Positions 54,371-63,647 of a DNA stretch of 64,000 nt are shown here, one piece after another. Made by a program: the position numbers and the translations under genes. The stretch spans positions 1-64,000 of the forward strand of contig NZ_JAOQKC010000009.1 in the NCBI RefSeq assembly GCF_025567165.1. Direction: 5' to 3'. The notes under the pieces are model-generated. The model had not been told where the DNA came from. It did no database searches and was given only the letters and a program-made list of their open reading frames with translations. How positions within the stretch are numbered: position 1 is the first letter of the stretch; each line of letters begins with the position of its first letter. The DNA comes from Laedolimicola ammoniilytica (GTDB lineage Bacteria > Bacillota > Clostridia > Lachnospirales > Lachnospiraceae).

Positions 54371-55459
54371 ATGGTAAAGGAAGAAAAGCAGAAAGCATTG
54401 GACGCGGCACTGGCGCAGATTGAGAAGCAGTTCGGAAAGGGTTCTGTCATGAAGCTGGGAGACAAGGGAGCGAATATGCAGATCGAGACCATCCCCACCG
54501 GCTGTCTGAGCCTGGATCTGGCTCTGGGACTGGGCGGTATCCCGAAGGGACGTATCATCGAGGTATACGGTCCTGAGTCCAGTGGTAAGACTACCGTGGC
54601 TCTTCATATGGTAGCGGAGGTACAGAAGCGCGGCGGTATCGCGGGCTTCATTGACGCGGAGCACGCCCTGGATCCGGTATACGCGAAGAATATCGGCGTA
54701 GACATTGACAATCTTTACATTTCCCAGCCGGATAACGGCGAGCAGGCCCTGGAGATCGCGGAGACCATGGTTCGTTCCGGCGCAGTGGATATCATCATCG
54801 TGGACTCTGTAGCGGCACTGGTTCCCAAGGCTGAGATCGAAGGCGATATGGGAGATTCCCATGTGGGTCTGCAGGCCCGCCTGATGTCCCAGGCCCTTCG
54901 GAAGCTGACCGCGGTAATCAGCAAGTCCAACTGTACCGTGATCTTCATCAACCAGCTGCGTGAGAAGGTGGGCGTTATGTTCGGCAATCCGGAGGTGACC
55001 ACCGGCGGACGGGCGCTGAAGTTTTACTCCTCCATCCGTCTGGATGTACGGCGTATCGAGACCCTGAAGCAGGGCGGCGAGATGGTGGGTAACCGGACCC
55101 GTATCCGCGTGGTGAAGAATAAGATCGCTCCGCCTTTCAAAGAGGCAGAGTTTGATATCATGTTCGGCGAGGGTATCTCCCGGGAGGGTGACATCCTGGA
55201 TCTGGCAGCGAATACCGGAGTGGTGAATAAGAGCGGCGCATGGTACGCATACGAAGGCGACAAGATCGGCCAGGGCCGTGAGAACGCCAAGCAGTTCCTG
55301 AAGCAGAATCCGGAGATCTGCCATGAGATCGAGGAGAGAGTCCGCGAGGGCTTCGGCCTGGACAGCACCGAGACCGACGGGGAGAAGGCTGAGCAGGTAA
55401 AGAAGGAAAAGACAGAGGCGGCAGGAAAGAAGAATGCGGCAGAGACAGCAGAGAAGTAA
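54371..55459 (+). CDS. recA: Recombinase RecA
   Basis: A 362-residue ATPase for homologous recombination and LexA cleavage. Walker A GPESSGKTT, DNA-binding loops and the conserved MGDSHVGLQARLMSQALRK region are intact. The C-terminal tail is Lys/Glu-rich. It overlaps recX by 26 bases. Confidence 0.97.
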   Translation: MVKEEKQKALDAALAQIEKQFGKGSVMKLGDKGANMQIETIPTGCLSLDLALGLGGIPKGRIIEVYGPESSGKTTVALHMVAEVQKRGGIAGFIDAEHALDPVYAKNIGVDIDNLYISQPDNGEQALEIAETMVRSGAVDIIIVDSVAALVPKAEIEGDMGDSHVGLQARLMSQALRKLTAVISKSNCTVIFINQLREKVGVMFGNPEVTTGGRALKFYSSIRLDVRRIETLKQGGEMVGNRTRIRVVKNKIAPPFKEAEFDIMFGEGISREGDILDLAANTGVVNKSGAWYAYEGDKIGQGRENAKQFLKQNPEICHEIEERVREGFGLDSTETDGEKAEQVKKEKTEAAGKKNAAETAEK

Positions 55460-55973
55460 TTACCGGGAACATACAGAAGAGAATCACGGGGAAGAGTATG
55501 ACAAGAAGCCAGAGAAATCCGGCGATCTGAACCGGGCCAAACGCAGAGTGCTTCATATTCTGGAGCGCTCTGATCGTACCGAGCAGGAGCTGAGGGACAA
55601 GTTAGCGAAGAATTATCTGCCCGAGGTGGTGGATGCGGCGGTGGAGTATGTGAAGAGCTATCACTATATCGACGATCACCGTTACGCTGTCAATTACCTG
55701 AACAGCCGGGGAAAGGTCAGGAGCAGCCGCCAGGTGGAGCAGGAGTTGCTCTATAAGAAAGGCGTCTCCAAGGCAGTACTGGAAGCGGCCCGGGAGGAAG
55801 CGGAACCCCAGGACGAGCGGGAGCAGATCCGACGTTGGATGGAAAAAAAGCATATCGATCCGGCGGCAGCGGATCAGAGCGAGCTGAGGCGCTTCTATCA
55901 GTTCCTGATGCGCCGTGGCTTTCGCAGTTCGGATATCCTGACCGAACTATTACTTGACAGAACGTTAAATTAA
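55434..55973 (+). CDS. recX: Regulatory protein RecX
   Basis: A 179-residue modulator that limits RecA filament growth. Three-helix repeats are visible (LERSDRTEQELRDKL, then YIDDHRYAVNYLNSR). The start at 55434 overlaps recA; AGGAAAGAAG is upstream. The order recA-recX-rny is common in Firmicutes. The rny promoter lies in its last codons. Confidence 0.9.
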   Translation: MRQRQQRSNYREHTEENHGEEYDKKPEKSGDLNRAKRRVLHILERSDRTEQELRDKLAKNYLPEVVDAAVEYVKSYHYIDDHRYAVNYLNSRGKVRSSRQVEQELLYKKGVSKAVLEAAREEAEPQDEREQIRRWMEKKHIDPAAADQSELRRFYQFLMRRGFRSSDILTELLLDRTLN

Positions 55974-55982
55974 GTATAAAAT
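55954..55982 (+). promoter_or_regulatory. rny promoter inside the end of recX
   Basis: TTGACA and TAAAAT, 17-base spacing, about 100 bp before the rny start. Confidence 0.55.
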
Positions 55983-56082
55983 TTAAATGTTGTATGCTAT
56001 TCCTAATCGGCAAAACTTATAAAAATAAGCGTGTCAAACAGGTTATATTTGTACAATGAAAATTAAATAAGGAGGTGCTCCT

Positions 56083-57624
56083 GTGCCGTTTTATGTTCTT
56101 ATAATCGTTGCGGTTGTGTGCATCGTAGTGACGGCTCTTGTGACCTCTGCCGTACGCAAGAATACCATCGAGAAGAAGGTAGGCAATGCGGAAGAAAAGG
56201 CAAGAGAGATCATTGATGACGCACTGAAGGTCGCAGAACGATCCAAGCGAGAGGCTTTGCTGGAGGCGAAGGAAGAATCACTGAAGACAAAGAACGAGCT
56301 GGAAAAAGAAACAAAGGAACGCAGAGCGGAGCTGCAGCGTTATGAGCGCAGAGTGCTTGCCAAAGAGGAAACTCTGGACAAGAAGTCTGACGCCCTGGAA
56401 CGCCGTGAGCAGAGCTATGCGGCCAAGGAAGAGAAGCTGGCAAAGCAGGTTGCTGAGGTCAATAAGCTTCAGGAAAAAAGAGTACAGGAACTGGAAAGAA
56501 TCTCTGGCCTTACCTCCGAACAGGCAAAAGATTATTTATTAAAGACTGTTGAAGACGAAGTAAAACATGAAACCGCGATGCTCGTCAAAGAAATGGAGAG
56601 CAGAGCAAAAGAAGAAGCTGACAAGAAGGCAAAGGAATATGTAGTAACGGCGATTCAGAAGTGTGCTGCAGACCATGTGGCAGAGACGACGATCTCCGTG
56701 GTACAGCTTCCGAATGACGAAATGAAGGGAAGAATCATCGGTCGGGAGGGACGGAATATCCGTACCCTTGAGACATTGACTGGGATCGATCTGATCATCG
56801 ACGATACTCCGGAGGCAGTCATTCTGTCAGGCTTTGACCCCATTCGCCGCGAAGTGGCAAGGATTGCGCTGGAAAAGCTTATCGTGGACGGACGTATCCA
56901 TCCGGCCCGCATCGAAGAGATGGTAGAGAAGGCGCAGAAGGAAGTGGAAACCATGATCCGCGAGGAAGGCGAGGCAGCCGTTCTCGAGGTTGGCGTCCAT
57001 GGAATTCACCCCGAGCTGATAAAGCTTCTGGGAAGAATGAAGTTCCGTACCAGCTATGGTCAGAATGCATTGAAGCATTCCATCGAAGTAGCCCATCTGG
57101 CAGGCCTTCTGGCCGGCGAGGTCGGTGTGGATGTCCGCATGGCGAAGCGTGCCGGACTGCTTCATGATATCGGTAAATCCATTGACCATGAGGTAGAAGG
57201 ATCTCATATTCAGATTGGTGCTGACTTGTGCAGAAAGTACAAGGAATCACCGATTGTTATCAATGCGGTAGAATCACATCATGGTGATACAGAACCGACA
57301 TCTCTGATTGCATGTCTGGTACAGGCGGCAGATACCATTTCCGCAGCCCGTCCGGGTGCCCGCAGAGAGACGTTGGAGACGTATACAAATCGGTTAAAAC
57401 AGTTAGAGGATATCGCCAATGGTTTTAAGGGCGTAGACAAGTCTTTTGCAATTCAGGCAGGTAGAGAGATTCGTGTAATGGTAGTTCCGGATCAGGTAGA
57501 TGACGCCAGCATGGTACTGCTGGCAAGAGATATTTCCAAGCAAATAGAGGCTGAGTTGGAATATCCGGGTCAGATCAAGGTAAATGTTATCCGCGAAAGC
57601 AGAGTAACAGATTACGCAAAATAA
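56083..57624 (+). CDS. rny: Ribonuclease Y
   Basis: A 513-residue membrane-anchored endoribonuclease that starts mRNA decay. One N-terminal helix (3-22), a long coiled coil (about 25-200), a KH domain (GRIIGREGRNIRTLE) and an HD domain (LLHDIGKSIDHE). It starts at GTG with a strong GGAGGTG. Full length. Confidence 0.96.
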   Translation: MPFYVLIIVAVVCIVVTALVTSAVRKNTIEKKVGNAEEKAREIIDDALKVAERSKREALLEAKEESLKTKNELEKETKERRAELQRYERRVLAKEETLDKKSDALERREQSYAAKEEKLAKQVAEVNKLQEKRVQELERISGLTSEQAKDYLLKTVEDEVKHETAMLVKEMESRAKEEADKKAKEYVVTAIQKCAADHVAETTISVVQLPNDEMKGRIIGREGRNIRTLETLTGIDLIIDDTPEAVILSGFDPIRREVARIALEKLIVDGRIHPARIEEMVEKAQKEVETMIREEGEAAVLEVGVHGIHPELIKLLGRMKFRTSYGQNALKHSIEVAHLAGLLAGEVGVDVRMAKRAGLLHDIGKSIDHEVEGSHIQIGADLCRKYKESPIVINAVESHHGDTEPTSLIACLVQAADTISAARPGARRETLETYTNRLKQLEDIANGFKGVDKSFAIQAGREIRVMVVPDQVDDASMVLLARDISKQIEAELEYPGQIKVNVIRESRVTDYAK

Positions 57625-57631
57625 AAAGACG

Positions 57632-57660
57632 AAGGATGTTGCGAAGCGGCATCCTTTTTC
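57632..57660 (+). terminator. Terminator of rny
   Basis: AAGGATG/CATCCTT stem with inner GC pairs and a TTTTTC tail. Confidence 0.75.
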
Positions 57661-57749
57661 GATGGAATTTCAAGTGGGCTGGGAATGAATTTCACTCGGA
57701 TTCCGGTCAGATTTTGAACAGAAGTTGATGAAAAAGGAGGCAGTTACAT

Positions 57750-58547
57750 ATGGCAGAGATAGGATTCATCGGAATGGGAAATATGGGTTACGCTCTCTTG
57801 AAAGGCGTACTGAAAGAATTCCCTGCTGAAAAGCTGATTTTTACGGCGAAGACTTCGGAGACCAAGCTCCGGGTTCACGCGGAGACGCAGGTGGTATATG
57901 CCGAGTCCAACGCCGAGTGCGCCAATAACTGTAAATATGTGGTGCTGGCGGTGAAGCCCCAGTATTATCCCACCGTATTAAAGCAGATCCGCTATGCAGT
58001 GACGCCGGATCACGTGATCATTTCCCTGGCACCGGGTATCACCATCGCGAGCCTGAAGGAAACCCTTGGCTCCGACCGGAGAATCGTGCGGGCTATGCCC
58101 AACACGCCGGCCCTGATCGGTGAGGGAATGACCGGATTGTCCTACGACGCGGAGGAGTTCAGCCAGGACGAAATTGATATGGTACACCGGATCTTCGGGG
58201 CAGTGGGAAAGTACGCGGACGTGGAGGAGCGGCTCATGAGCGCGGTGGTCTGCGCCAGCGGAAGCTCTCCGGCCTATGTGTACCAGTTCATTGAGGCACT
58301 GGCGGATGGCGCGGTGCAGTTTGGCCTCCCGAGAGCCCAGGCGTATGCTTTCGCAGCCCAGGCGGTGGCCGGAGCGGCGAAGATGGTGCTGGAGACCGGC
58401 GAGCATCCGGCTGCATTGAAGGATAAGGTGTGCTCTCCGGGCGGCACCACCATCGCAGGTGTGGCGGCGCTGGAGAGCGCAGGTTTTCGGGGCGCGATTC
58501 TGAAGGCCTGTGAGGCCTGCTACGAGAAGTCCGAGGGAATCAAGTAG
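57750..58547 (+). CDS. proC: Pyrroline-5-carboxylate reductase
   Basis: A 265-residue enzyme for the last step of proline synthesis. NADP loop FIGMGNMG, RAMPNTPA, and the C-terminal signature VCSPGGTTIAGVAALE. AAAGGAGG precedes the start. It is transcribed between rny and spoIIM. Confidence 0.95.
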   Translation: MAEIGFIGMGNMGYALLKGVLKEFPAEKLIFTAKTSETKLRVHAETQVVYAESNAECANNCKYVVLAVKPQYYPTVLKQIRYAVTPDHVIISLAPGITIASLKETLGSDRRIVRAMPNTPALIGEGMTGLSYDAEEFSQDEIDMVHRIFGAVGKYADVEERLMSAVVCASGSSPAYVYQFIEALADGAVQFGLPRAQAYAFAAQAVAGAAKMVLETGEHPAALKDKVCSPGGTTIAGVAALESAGFRGAILKACEACYEKSEGIK

Positions 58548-58584
58548 AAAAAAGCGCGTAAATAAGCTCGTATGAATCAGACAG

Positions 58585-58616
58585 ACCTCTCATACACTGA
58601 TTAGTATATGGGAGGT
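58585..58616 (+). promoter_or_regulatory. Hairpin covering the spoIIM ribosome binding site
   Basis: ACCTCTCATAC (58585) pairs imperfectly with GTATATGGGAGGT, so the GGGAGG used by spoIIM is inside the stem. It may also act as a weak terminator for proC. Confidence 0.45.
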
Positions 58617-58624
58617 TTGGTTTT

Positions 58625-59218
58625 ATGTGGAAGCAGTTATCAGGTATCCGGGGAAAATTTCTGCCGGTTTTTTTGACGGGATTTGCGGCGGGCGTTCTCT
58701 ATATGGCTCTGTTTGGCCGGCCGGTAGTCCATGAGACAACCCTGCTCAGCCGTTACTTTTTTTCCAAGTACCAGCAGGTAGAATTCGCCTCCGGAGAACT
58801 TTTTCTGTATATCCTGAAATCTCGCATGAGTGCCTTCACTCTGCTGTGGCTGACGGGTTTTACCTTCTTCGGAACCGCAGCCTCGTTGCTGGCTCTGGCC
58901 TGGGTGGGCATATCCCTGGGAATTACGATGACTACGGCCGCCATGAAACTGGGCTTCTCTGGTATTCTGATTTGCCTGGCCTCCGGTCTCCCACAGCTGG
59001 TCCTGTATGTACCGGCTGCGGCCTGGATCTTCCGCAAAATATCGGAAATGTCGGAGAACCGGGAGTGGAGGAGATGCAGTCGATACAGCGGCGGCAGGGG
59101 ACAGCTGCTTTCTTATCTGTTGGTCTGGTTGCTGGGATTTTTCCTGTTTTTCTTGGGTTCCCTGCTCGAAAGTTATGTAAATCCCCTGTTTTTGAGGGCG
59201 GTTTTGAAAAATATTTAA
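58625..59218 (+). CDS. spoIIM: Stage II sporulation protein M
   Basis: A 197-residue membrane protein with about five helices. SpoIIM joins SpoIID and SpoIIP in peptidoglycan remodelling during engulfment. Its presence supports a spore-former. It is followed by xerD, the order seen in many Firmicutes. Confidence 0.88.
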   Translation: MWKQLSGIRGKFLPVFLTGFAAGVLYMALFGRPVVHETTLLSRYFFSKYQQVEFASGELFLYILKSRMSAFTLLWLTGFTFFGTAASLLALAWVGISLGITMTTAAMKLGFSGILICLASGLPQLVLYVPAAAWIFRKISEMSENREWRRCSRYSGGRGQLLSYLLVWLLGFFLFFLGSLLESYVNPLFLRAVLKNI

Positions 59219-59333
59219 AATTATTTTACGTAATCTTTACAAGATTTGGTGGAATGGCGGGAAAAGAAAACCAGATATTGTGGAGGAAACGTAAAAACCC
59301 TTGAATTTACGGCATTTTTCGAAAAAAAGATCA

Positions 59334-59362
59334 TTGCTTTTCTGGCGATTTCTTACTATAAT
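59334..59362 (+). promoter_or_regulatory. xerD promoter
   Basis: TTGCTT and TATAAT with 17-base spacing. A hairpin (GCCCAT...ATGGGC, 59374-59400) follows in the leader. Confidence 0.6.
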
Positions 59363-59443
59363 GTACTTTACAAGCCCATCGCCCAAAAGGCGGAATGGGC
59401 GGATTACGACAGGGTAAGCAGAAGCTGAGGGGCACGCAGATAT

Positions 59444-60316
59444 ATGGAACAAGAGATTAAAGGATTCATGTCTTATTTACATAATGTGAAAAAGACGTCC
59501 CGGAATACGGAGCTTTCTTATCAGAGGGATCTGATGAAAATGATGCATTTCCTCCAGAAGCAGAAGGTGGAGGAGGCAAATGAGGTGACAGAGACAGCCT
59601 TGAATTCCTATATTCTGGACTTGGAAAAAAATGGAATGTCTGCGGCGACGGTATCGAGAAATATCGCGTCCATGAAGGGCTTTTATCTGTATCTCTGGAA
59701 AGAAGGAAGCATCAGTTCCGATCCGGCGGAGAAGCTGAAGGCCCCGAAGGTGGAAAAGAAGCTTCCGGAGATTATGTCTGTGGAAGAGATGGAGCGTCTG
59801 CTGGAGCAGCCGGGGGATCGGACGGCTAAGGGACTGCGGGATTCGGCCATGCTGGAGCTGCTTTATGCCACGGGAATCCGGGTGACGGAGCTGATTTCCC
59901 TGAAGCTGAGCGATGTGAACTGGAAGCTAGATTATATCGTATGCCGGGATCGGAACAAGGAGCGAATGATTCCCTTCGGACCCAAGGCCAAAAAGGCGCT
60001 GGAGCGCTATCTGAAGGAAGCACGGGGCCAGCTGCTGGGCGATAAGAAGTGTGAAATGTTGTTTCCAAACTGTTCTGGCGAGGGCATGAGCCGTCAGGGC
60101 TTCTGGAAGCTCCTGAAGCAGTATGTGAAGCAGGCGGGTATCGAGATGGAGATTACGCCCCATACCCTTCGCCATTCCTTTGCGGCACATCTGGTGGAGA
60201 ACGGCGCGGATCTGCATATGGTACAGGAGATGCTGGGGCATTCCGATATTTCCACGACCATGATGTACGCAGCCCGGGCAAGAGAGATATACGCGAAGGC
60301 GCATCCGAGAGGATAA
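59444..60316 (+). CDS. xerD: Tyrosine recombinase XerD
   Basis: A 290-residue site-specific recombinase resolving chromosome dimers. SAM-like N-terminal domain (1-85), catalytic Arg in ATGIRVTELI, the HTLRHSFAAHL box, GHSDISTT, and the nucleophile Tyr in MMYAA. Full length, syntenic with spoIIM. Not associated with an integron or phage here. Confidence 0.92.
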   Translation: MEQEIKGFMSYLHNVKKTSRNTELSYQRDLMKMMHFLQKQKVEEANEVTETALNSYILDLEKNGMSAATVSRNIASMKGFYLYLWKEGSISSDPAEKLKAPKVEKKLPEIMSVEEMERLLEQPGDRTAKGLRDSAMLELLYATGIRVTELISLKLSDVNWKLDYIVCRDRNKERMIPFGPKAKKALERYLKEARGQLLGDKKCEMLFPNCSGEGMSRQGFWKLLKQYVKQAGIEMEITPHTLRHSFAAHLVENGADLHMVQEMLGHSDISTTMMYAARAREIYAKAHPRG

Positions 60317-60332
60317 TATAGAATAAATGATG

Positions 60333-60371
60333 AGAGATTCCTGGAAAATATATCACAGGAATCTCTTTTTT
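60333..60371. terminator. Terminator after xerD
   Basis: Eleven-bp perfect stem (60333-60343 with 60356-60366) and T6. It lies 60 bases before the end of the converging DAHP synthase gene. Confidence 0.8.
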
Positions 60372-60430
60372 GCTCTATAGGAAAGAGGAGCCCGCAAAAT
60401 ACGTCTCCTCTCAGAAAAATCATTTTAAAA

Positions 60431-61459
60431 TCAGCACCGCTCCGCGATCTCATAGAGCAGTCTTTCAGAATCCTCCCAACCCAGGCAGGCGTCGGTGATG
60501 GACTTGCCGTAGATGTGATCGTGGATACCCTGGTTGCCTTCCTCGATATAGCTTTCGATCATAACGCCCTTCACCAGCTTTCGAATATCGTCGGCGCAGG
60601 TACGGCTGTGCAGCACTTCCTTGACGATACGGATCTGCTCCTTGAACTGCTTGTTGGAGTTGTTGTGGTTGGCGTCTACGATGCAGGCCGGATTCTTCAG
60701 CTCTCTCTGGGCGTAGAGATTGCAGAGGTTCCGCAGGTTCTCGTAATGGTAGTTGGGCAGGGATACGCCGCGCTCGTTGACAGCGCCCCGCAGAACCACA
60801 TGAGCCAGGTCATTTCCGTCTGTCTGGACGTCCCAGCCGTGGTAGATAAAGGAATGGCCATTCTGCGCCGCATGGACGGAATTCAGCATAACAGAAAAGT
60901 CTCCGCTGGTGGGGTTCTTCATGCCTACCGGAATGTCGATGCCGCTGGATACCAGACGGTGCTGCTGGTTCTCCACGGAGCGGGCGCCGATGGCGATATA
61001 GGAAAGGAAGTCCTCTACATAGGGAAGGTTCTCCGGGTACAGCATTTCATCGGCAGCGGTCATTCCGGTCTCCTCGATGGCACGGATGTGCATATGGCGC
61101 AGGGCGATGATGCCTGCCAGCGGGTCCGGCTTCTTTTCCGGATCCGGTTGATGCATGATACCCTTGTAGCCGTCGCCGGTGGTACGGGGCTTGTTGGTGT
61201 AGATCCGGGGGATGATTAAGACTTTGTCCTTGATCTTTTCCTGAACCCGGACCAGACGGCGCACATAGTCGCAGACAGACTCTTCGTTATCTGCGGAGCA
61301 GGGCCCGATGATGGCGATAAATCGGTCGGATTCGCCGGTGAAAATTTTACGGATTTCTTCGTCTCTCTCTTTCTTTATCTGTGCCACATGAGCAGGAACC
61401 GGATAGAGTTCACGGATTTCCTGGGGGGTGGGCAGCTTTTGTTTGAAATCGAATGCCAT
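60431..61459 (-). CDS. aroF: 3-Deoxy-7-phosphoheptulonate (DAHP) synthase, class I
   Basis: A 342-residue AroF/G/H-type enzyme joining phosphoenolpyruvate and erythrose 4-phosphate as the first shikimate step. Motifs IIGPCSADN, PRIYTNKPRTT, and KNPTSGDFSVM are present. The N-terminal extension of feedback-sensitive forms is there. Its ~200-nt leader is highly structured. Confidence 0.95.
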   Translation of the reverse strand: MAFDFKQKLPTPQEIRELYPVPAHVAQIKKERDEEIRKIFTGESDRFIAIIGPCSADNEESVCDYVRRLVRVQEKIKDKVLIIPRIYTNKPRTTGDGYKGIMHQPDPEKKPDPLAGIIALRHMHIRAIEETGMTAADEMLYPENLPYVEDFLSYIAIGARSVENQQHRLVSSGIDIPVGMKNPTSGDFSVMLNSVHAAQNGHSFIYHGWDVQTDGNDLAHVVLRGAVNERGVSLPNYHYENLRNLCNLYAQRELKNPACIVDANHNNSNKQFKEQIRIVKEVLHSRTCADDIRKLVKGVMIESYIEEGNQGIHDHIYGKSITDACLGWEDSERLLYEIAERC

Positions 61460-61662
61460 TTTTCATAACTCCTCGTTTGTAGATATTGTGATGACGGACG
61501 TTCGGCGGGCAGGCCGCGGACCCGCTCGCAAGCGAGCTATCCGCTGCTGACACAGCTCCTGTCTGTGGCTGTATAGGCGTTCTGTCCATATCAGAGTGCA
61601 AACACAGCCATGGTCAAATGAATTTGCCCATGCCTGTCTTTGCACTCTGCTGCGCGCCGAAC
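61460..61662 (-). ncRNA. Structured 5' leader of the DAHP synthase gene
   Basis: A 20-bp stem with two mismatches (61594-61613 with 61628-61647), then a GCTCGC-TT-GCGAGC hairpin within a longer GC-rich arm. No standard T-box motif is seen. Two tiny frames, ATG-GGC-AAA-TTC-ATT-TGA and ATG-GCT-GTG-TTT-GCA-CTC-TGA, lie in the large stem. It may be an attenuator. Confidence 0.45.
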
Positions 61663-61669
61663 TGTTTAT

Positions 61670-61698
61670 ATCATAATACAAGGAGTCTTAAAAGTCAC
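61670..61698 (-). promoter_or_regulatory. Possible promoter of the DAHP synthase gene
   Basis: GTGACT and TATGAT on the minus strand with 17-base spacing. Confidence 0.4.
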
Positions 61699-61710
61699 GA
61701 AAAATTTACA

Positions 61711-63039
61711 TTAATTATGTAGGTATTCCTTTAAAGCCTCCAGATTCATCCCACAGACGATAAGCTGCCCAGTCAGTAATCCCCACAGATATCCCTGTAT
61801 TCCAAACCGCGGCACGCACCCCAATACGAAGAGAATACGAATCAAAATCCCAATCAGATTATTGAAAAACCCGGTTCCGGTGCGTCCAAGACCGTTAAGG
61901 ATACTGTGAAGAGTATGATTCAGATACAGGAACGGACAGATCCAGGCCAGGGTGATGATGAAATCCCCGGCCAGGGAGCTCCGAAAGAAAAAGCTGCCGA
62001 GAAAGCGCCCGAACAGAAGAAAAAGGACTGTAAAGCAGATGCCGAGGGGTAGGCAGAAGGATACGGTCTTTCGGACTGTGCGGGAGAGCTTGGCGTTCTC
62101 CCCGGCGGCCTGGGACTCGGACACGGAGGGCAGCAGCATGACTGACAGCGCCCCGGTCAAGACGCTGGGAAAGAGGATAAAGGACAGCGCCATACCGGAC
62201 AGAGTCCCATAGACGCTTAAGGCCTGTTCCGCGGACAGGCCATATTGCTGGAGGCAGAGGGGCAGCAGGATGGATTCGGCACTGGCCAGCAGATTCATGC
62301 AGAGCCGATTGCCGGTGACCGGGAGAGCCAGGGAACACATCTGCCGGGCCAGGGAAAGGGGCGAGGGAGCGGCGGGGCCGTCCGCCCATTTTCCGGGGGA
62401 AGCGTACTCGCCGGAGACAAAAAAGACACAGAAGAGCATGGACGCGAACTCTCCGATGACCAGCCCGACAACGGCAGTTAGCGGAGACAAACTTCGCCCC
62501 TGCTCACTGGACACCCGGTAAATGAGAAACACGGCGCTCACCCGGGATAACTGCTCAAAAAGCTGGGCCGCCGCCGGAACCGCCGGCTTTTTACAGCCGT
62601 AATAATAGCCGCAGATGCAGGAATGGCAGGCTCCGAAGGGAATCGTGAGCGCCATAATCTGAAGAAGCTGCACCGTCTGCGTTTCCTGTAAAATGTGTCG
62701 CGCCAGAAAGGCTGCATTTGCATAGAGAAGGAAAGCAGTGGGGATGGCAAGCCCAAGAGAGAGGCCAAGCCCAATCGTCAGCACAAGCCGGGCGCTTCGC
62801 CGCCGCCCGGCCCCATTTTCCCGGGAGACGAAGCGGGAAACGGCGATCTCGGCCCCGGAGGTGGTCAGCGCATAACAGACCCCGTAGATGGGAAAAATCA
62901 TCTGATAGATACCGATGCCCTCGGCACCGATGGTGCGGCTTAAGAATATTTTATAGAAAAAGCCGATGAGACGGGTCGTAAGGCCCGCGGCGGTCAGGAG
63001 CAGTGTGCCTGAAATCAGCGGGTGAAGCGTTTTTTTCAT
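61711..63039 (-). CDS. SpoVB/MurJ-type flippase (polysaccharide biosynthesis protein)
   Basis: A 442-residue membrane protein with about 12-14 helices of the MOP exporter superfamily. The start (SGTLLLTAAGLTTRLIGFFYK) is typical of SpoVB, which moves peptidoglycan precursors for spore cortex. It is divergent from iscR. Another MOP member (general lipid II flippase) cannot be excluded. Confidence 0.85.
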   Translation of the reverse strand: MKKTLHPLISGTLLLTAAGLTTRLIGFFYKIFLSRTIGAEGIGIYQMIFPIYGVCYALTTSGAEIAVSRFVSRENGAGRRRSARLVLTIGLGLSLGLAIPTAFLLYANAAFLARHILQETQTVQLLQIMALTIPFGACHSCICGYYYGCKKPAVPAAAQLFEQLSRVSAVFLIYRVSSEQGRSLSPLTAVVGLVIGEFASMLFCVFFVSGEYASPGKWADGPAAPSPLSLARQMCSLALPVTGNRLCMNLLASAESILLPLCLQQYGLSAEQALSVYGTLSGMALSFILFPSVLTGALSVMLLPSVSESQAAGENAKLSRTVRKTVSFCLPLGICFTVLFLLFGRFLGSFFFRSSLAGDFIITLAWICPFLYLNHTLHSILNGLGRTGTGFFNNLIGILIRILFVLGCVPRFGIQGYLWGLLTGQLIVCGMNLEALKEYLHN

Positions 63040-63087
63040 GTGGATCTCCCAAATGAAAATTATAAGTAATATATGGTAAAATCCTGC

Positions 63088-63116
63088 TTGACAGAACCCC
63101 TATTGAGTGATATTAT
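63088..63116 (+). promoter_or_regulatory. iscR promoter
   Basis: TTGACA and TATTAT with 17-base spacing. Confidence 0.75.
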
Positions 63117-63124
63117 CAAAACTG

Positions 63125-63150
63125 AAATCCGACAAAAATGCTCGGAATTT
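63125..63150 (+). promoter_or_regulatory. Candidate Rrf2/IscR operator
   Basis: Inverted repeat AAATCCGA-N9-TCGGAATTT right after the -10 box, consistent with autoregulation. Confidence 0.45.
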
Positions 63151-63166
63151 AATGCGAGGTGACAAC

Positions 63167-63628
63167 ATGAAATTGTCAACAAAAGGAAGATATGGACTTC
63201 GCGCGTTGATTGATTTAGCCCTGTACAGTGAAAATGAGACGGTTTCCATCGCCAGTATTTCCGCCAGACAGAATATATCAGAGAGCTATCTGGAGCAGCT
63301 GATTGCGAAGCTGCGGAAAGCCGGACTGGTGACGAGCGTAAGGGGCGCGGGCGGCGGCTACAAGCTGGCCAAACCGGCGTCTGAGATTTCTGTGGGAGAC
63401 ATCCTGCGGGCGCTGGAGGGAAGCCTGGACGCGGTGAAATGCCCGGGCCTGGAGGAGGAAAACTCCTGCGACGGCTCCGAGTTCTGCGTGACCAAGTACG
63501 TCTGGCAGAAGATTAATGACAGCATTAACCGGACGGTGGACGAGATGAAGCTGGATCAGCTGGTAGAAGAAAGCAGGAGCATGAAAGAAGAAGCCGGGAT
63601 CGATGAAAATACGTCCTGCTGCATCTAA
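63167..63628 (+). CDS. iscR: Rrf2 family transcriptional regulator, IscR type
   Basis: A 153-residue winged-helix regulator. The three cysteines for a 2Fe-2S cluster are Cys92, Cys101 and Cys107. It begins MKLSTKGRYGLRAL, the family signature, at ATG 63167 after GAGGTGAC. It likely represses the cysteine desulfurase genes that start 20 bases downstream. Confidence 0.92.
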   Translation: MKLSTKGRYGLRALIDLALYSENETVSIASISARQNISESYLEQLIAKLRKAGLVTSVRGAGGGYKLAKPASEISVGDILRALEGSLDAVKCPGLEEENSCDGSEFCVTKYVWQKINDSINRTVDEMKLDQLVEESRSMKEEAGIDENTSCCI

Positions 63629-63647
63629 AAAAGAAGGAGATATCACC

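Noticed and set aside
61460..61662. T-box in the DAHP synthase leader
   Set aside because: GGGTCCGCGG vaguely resembles the antiterminator bulge, but the conserved GGTGGNACCGCG and stem I features are missing.
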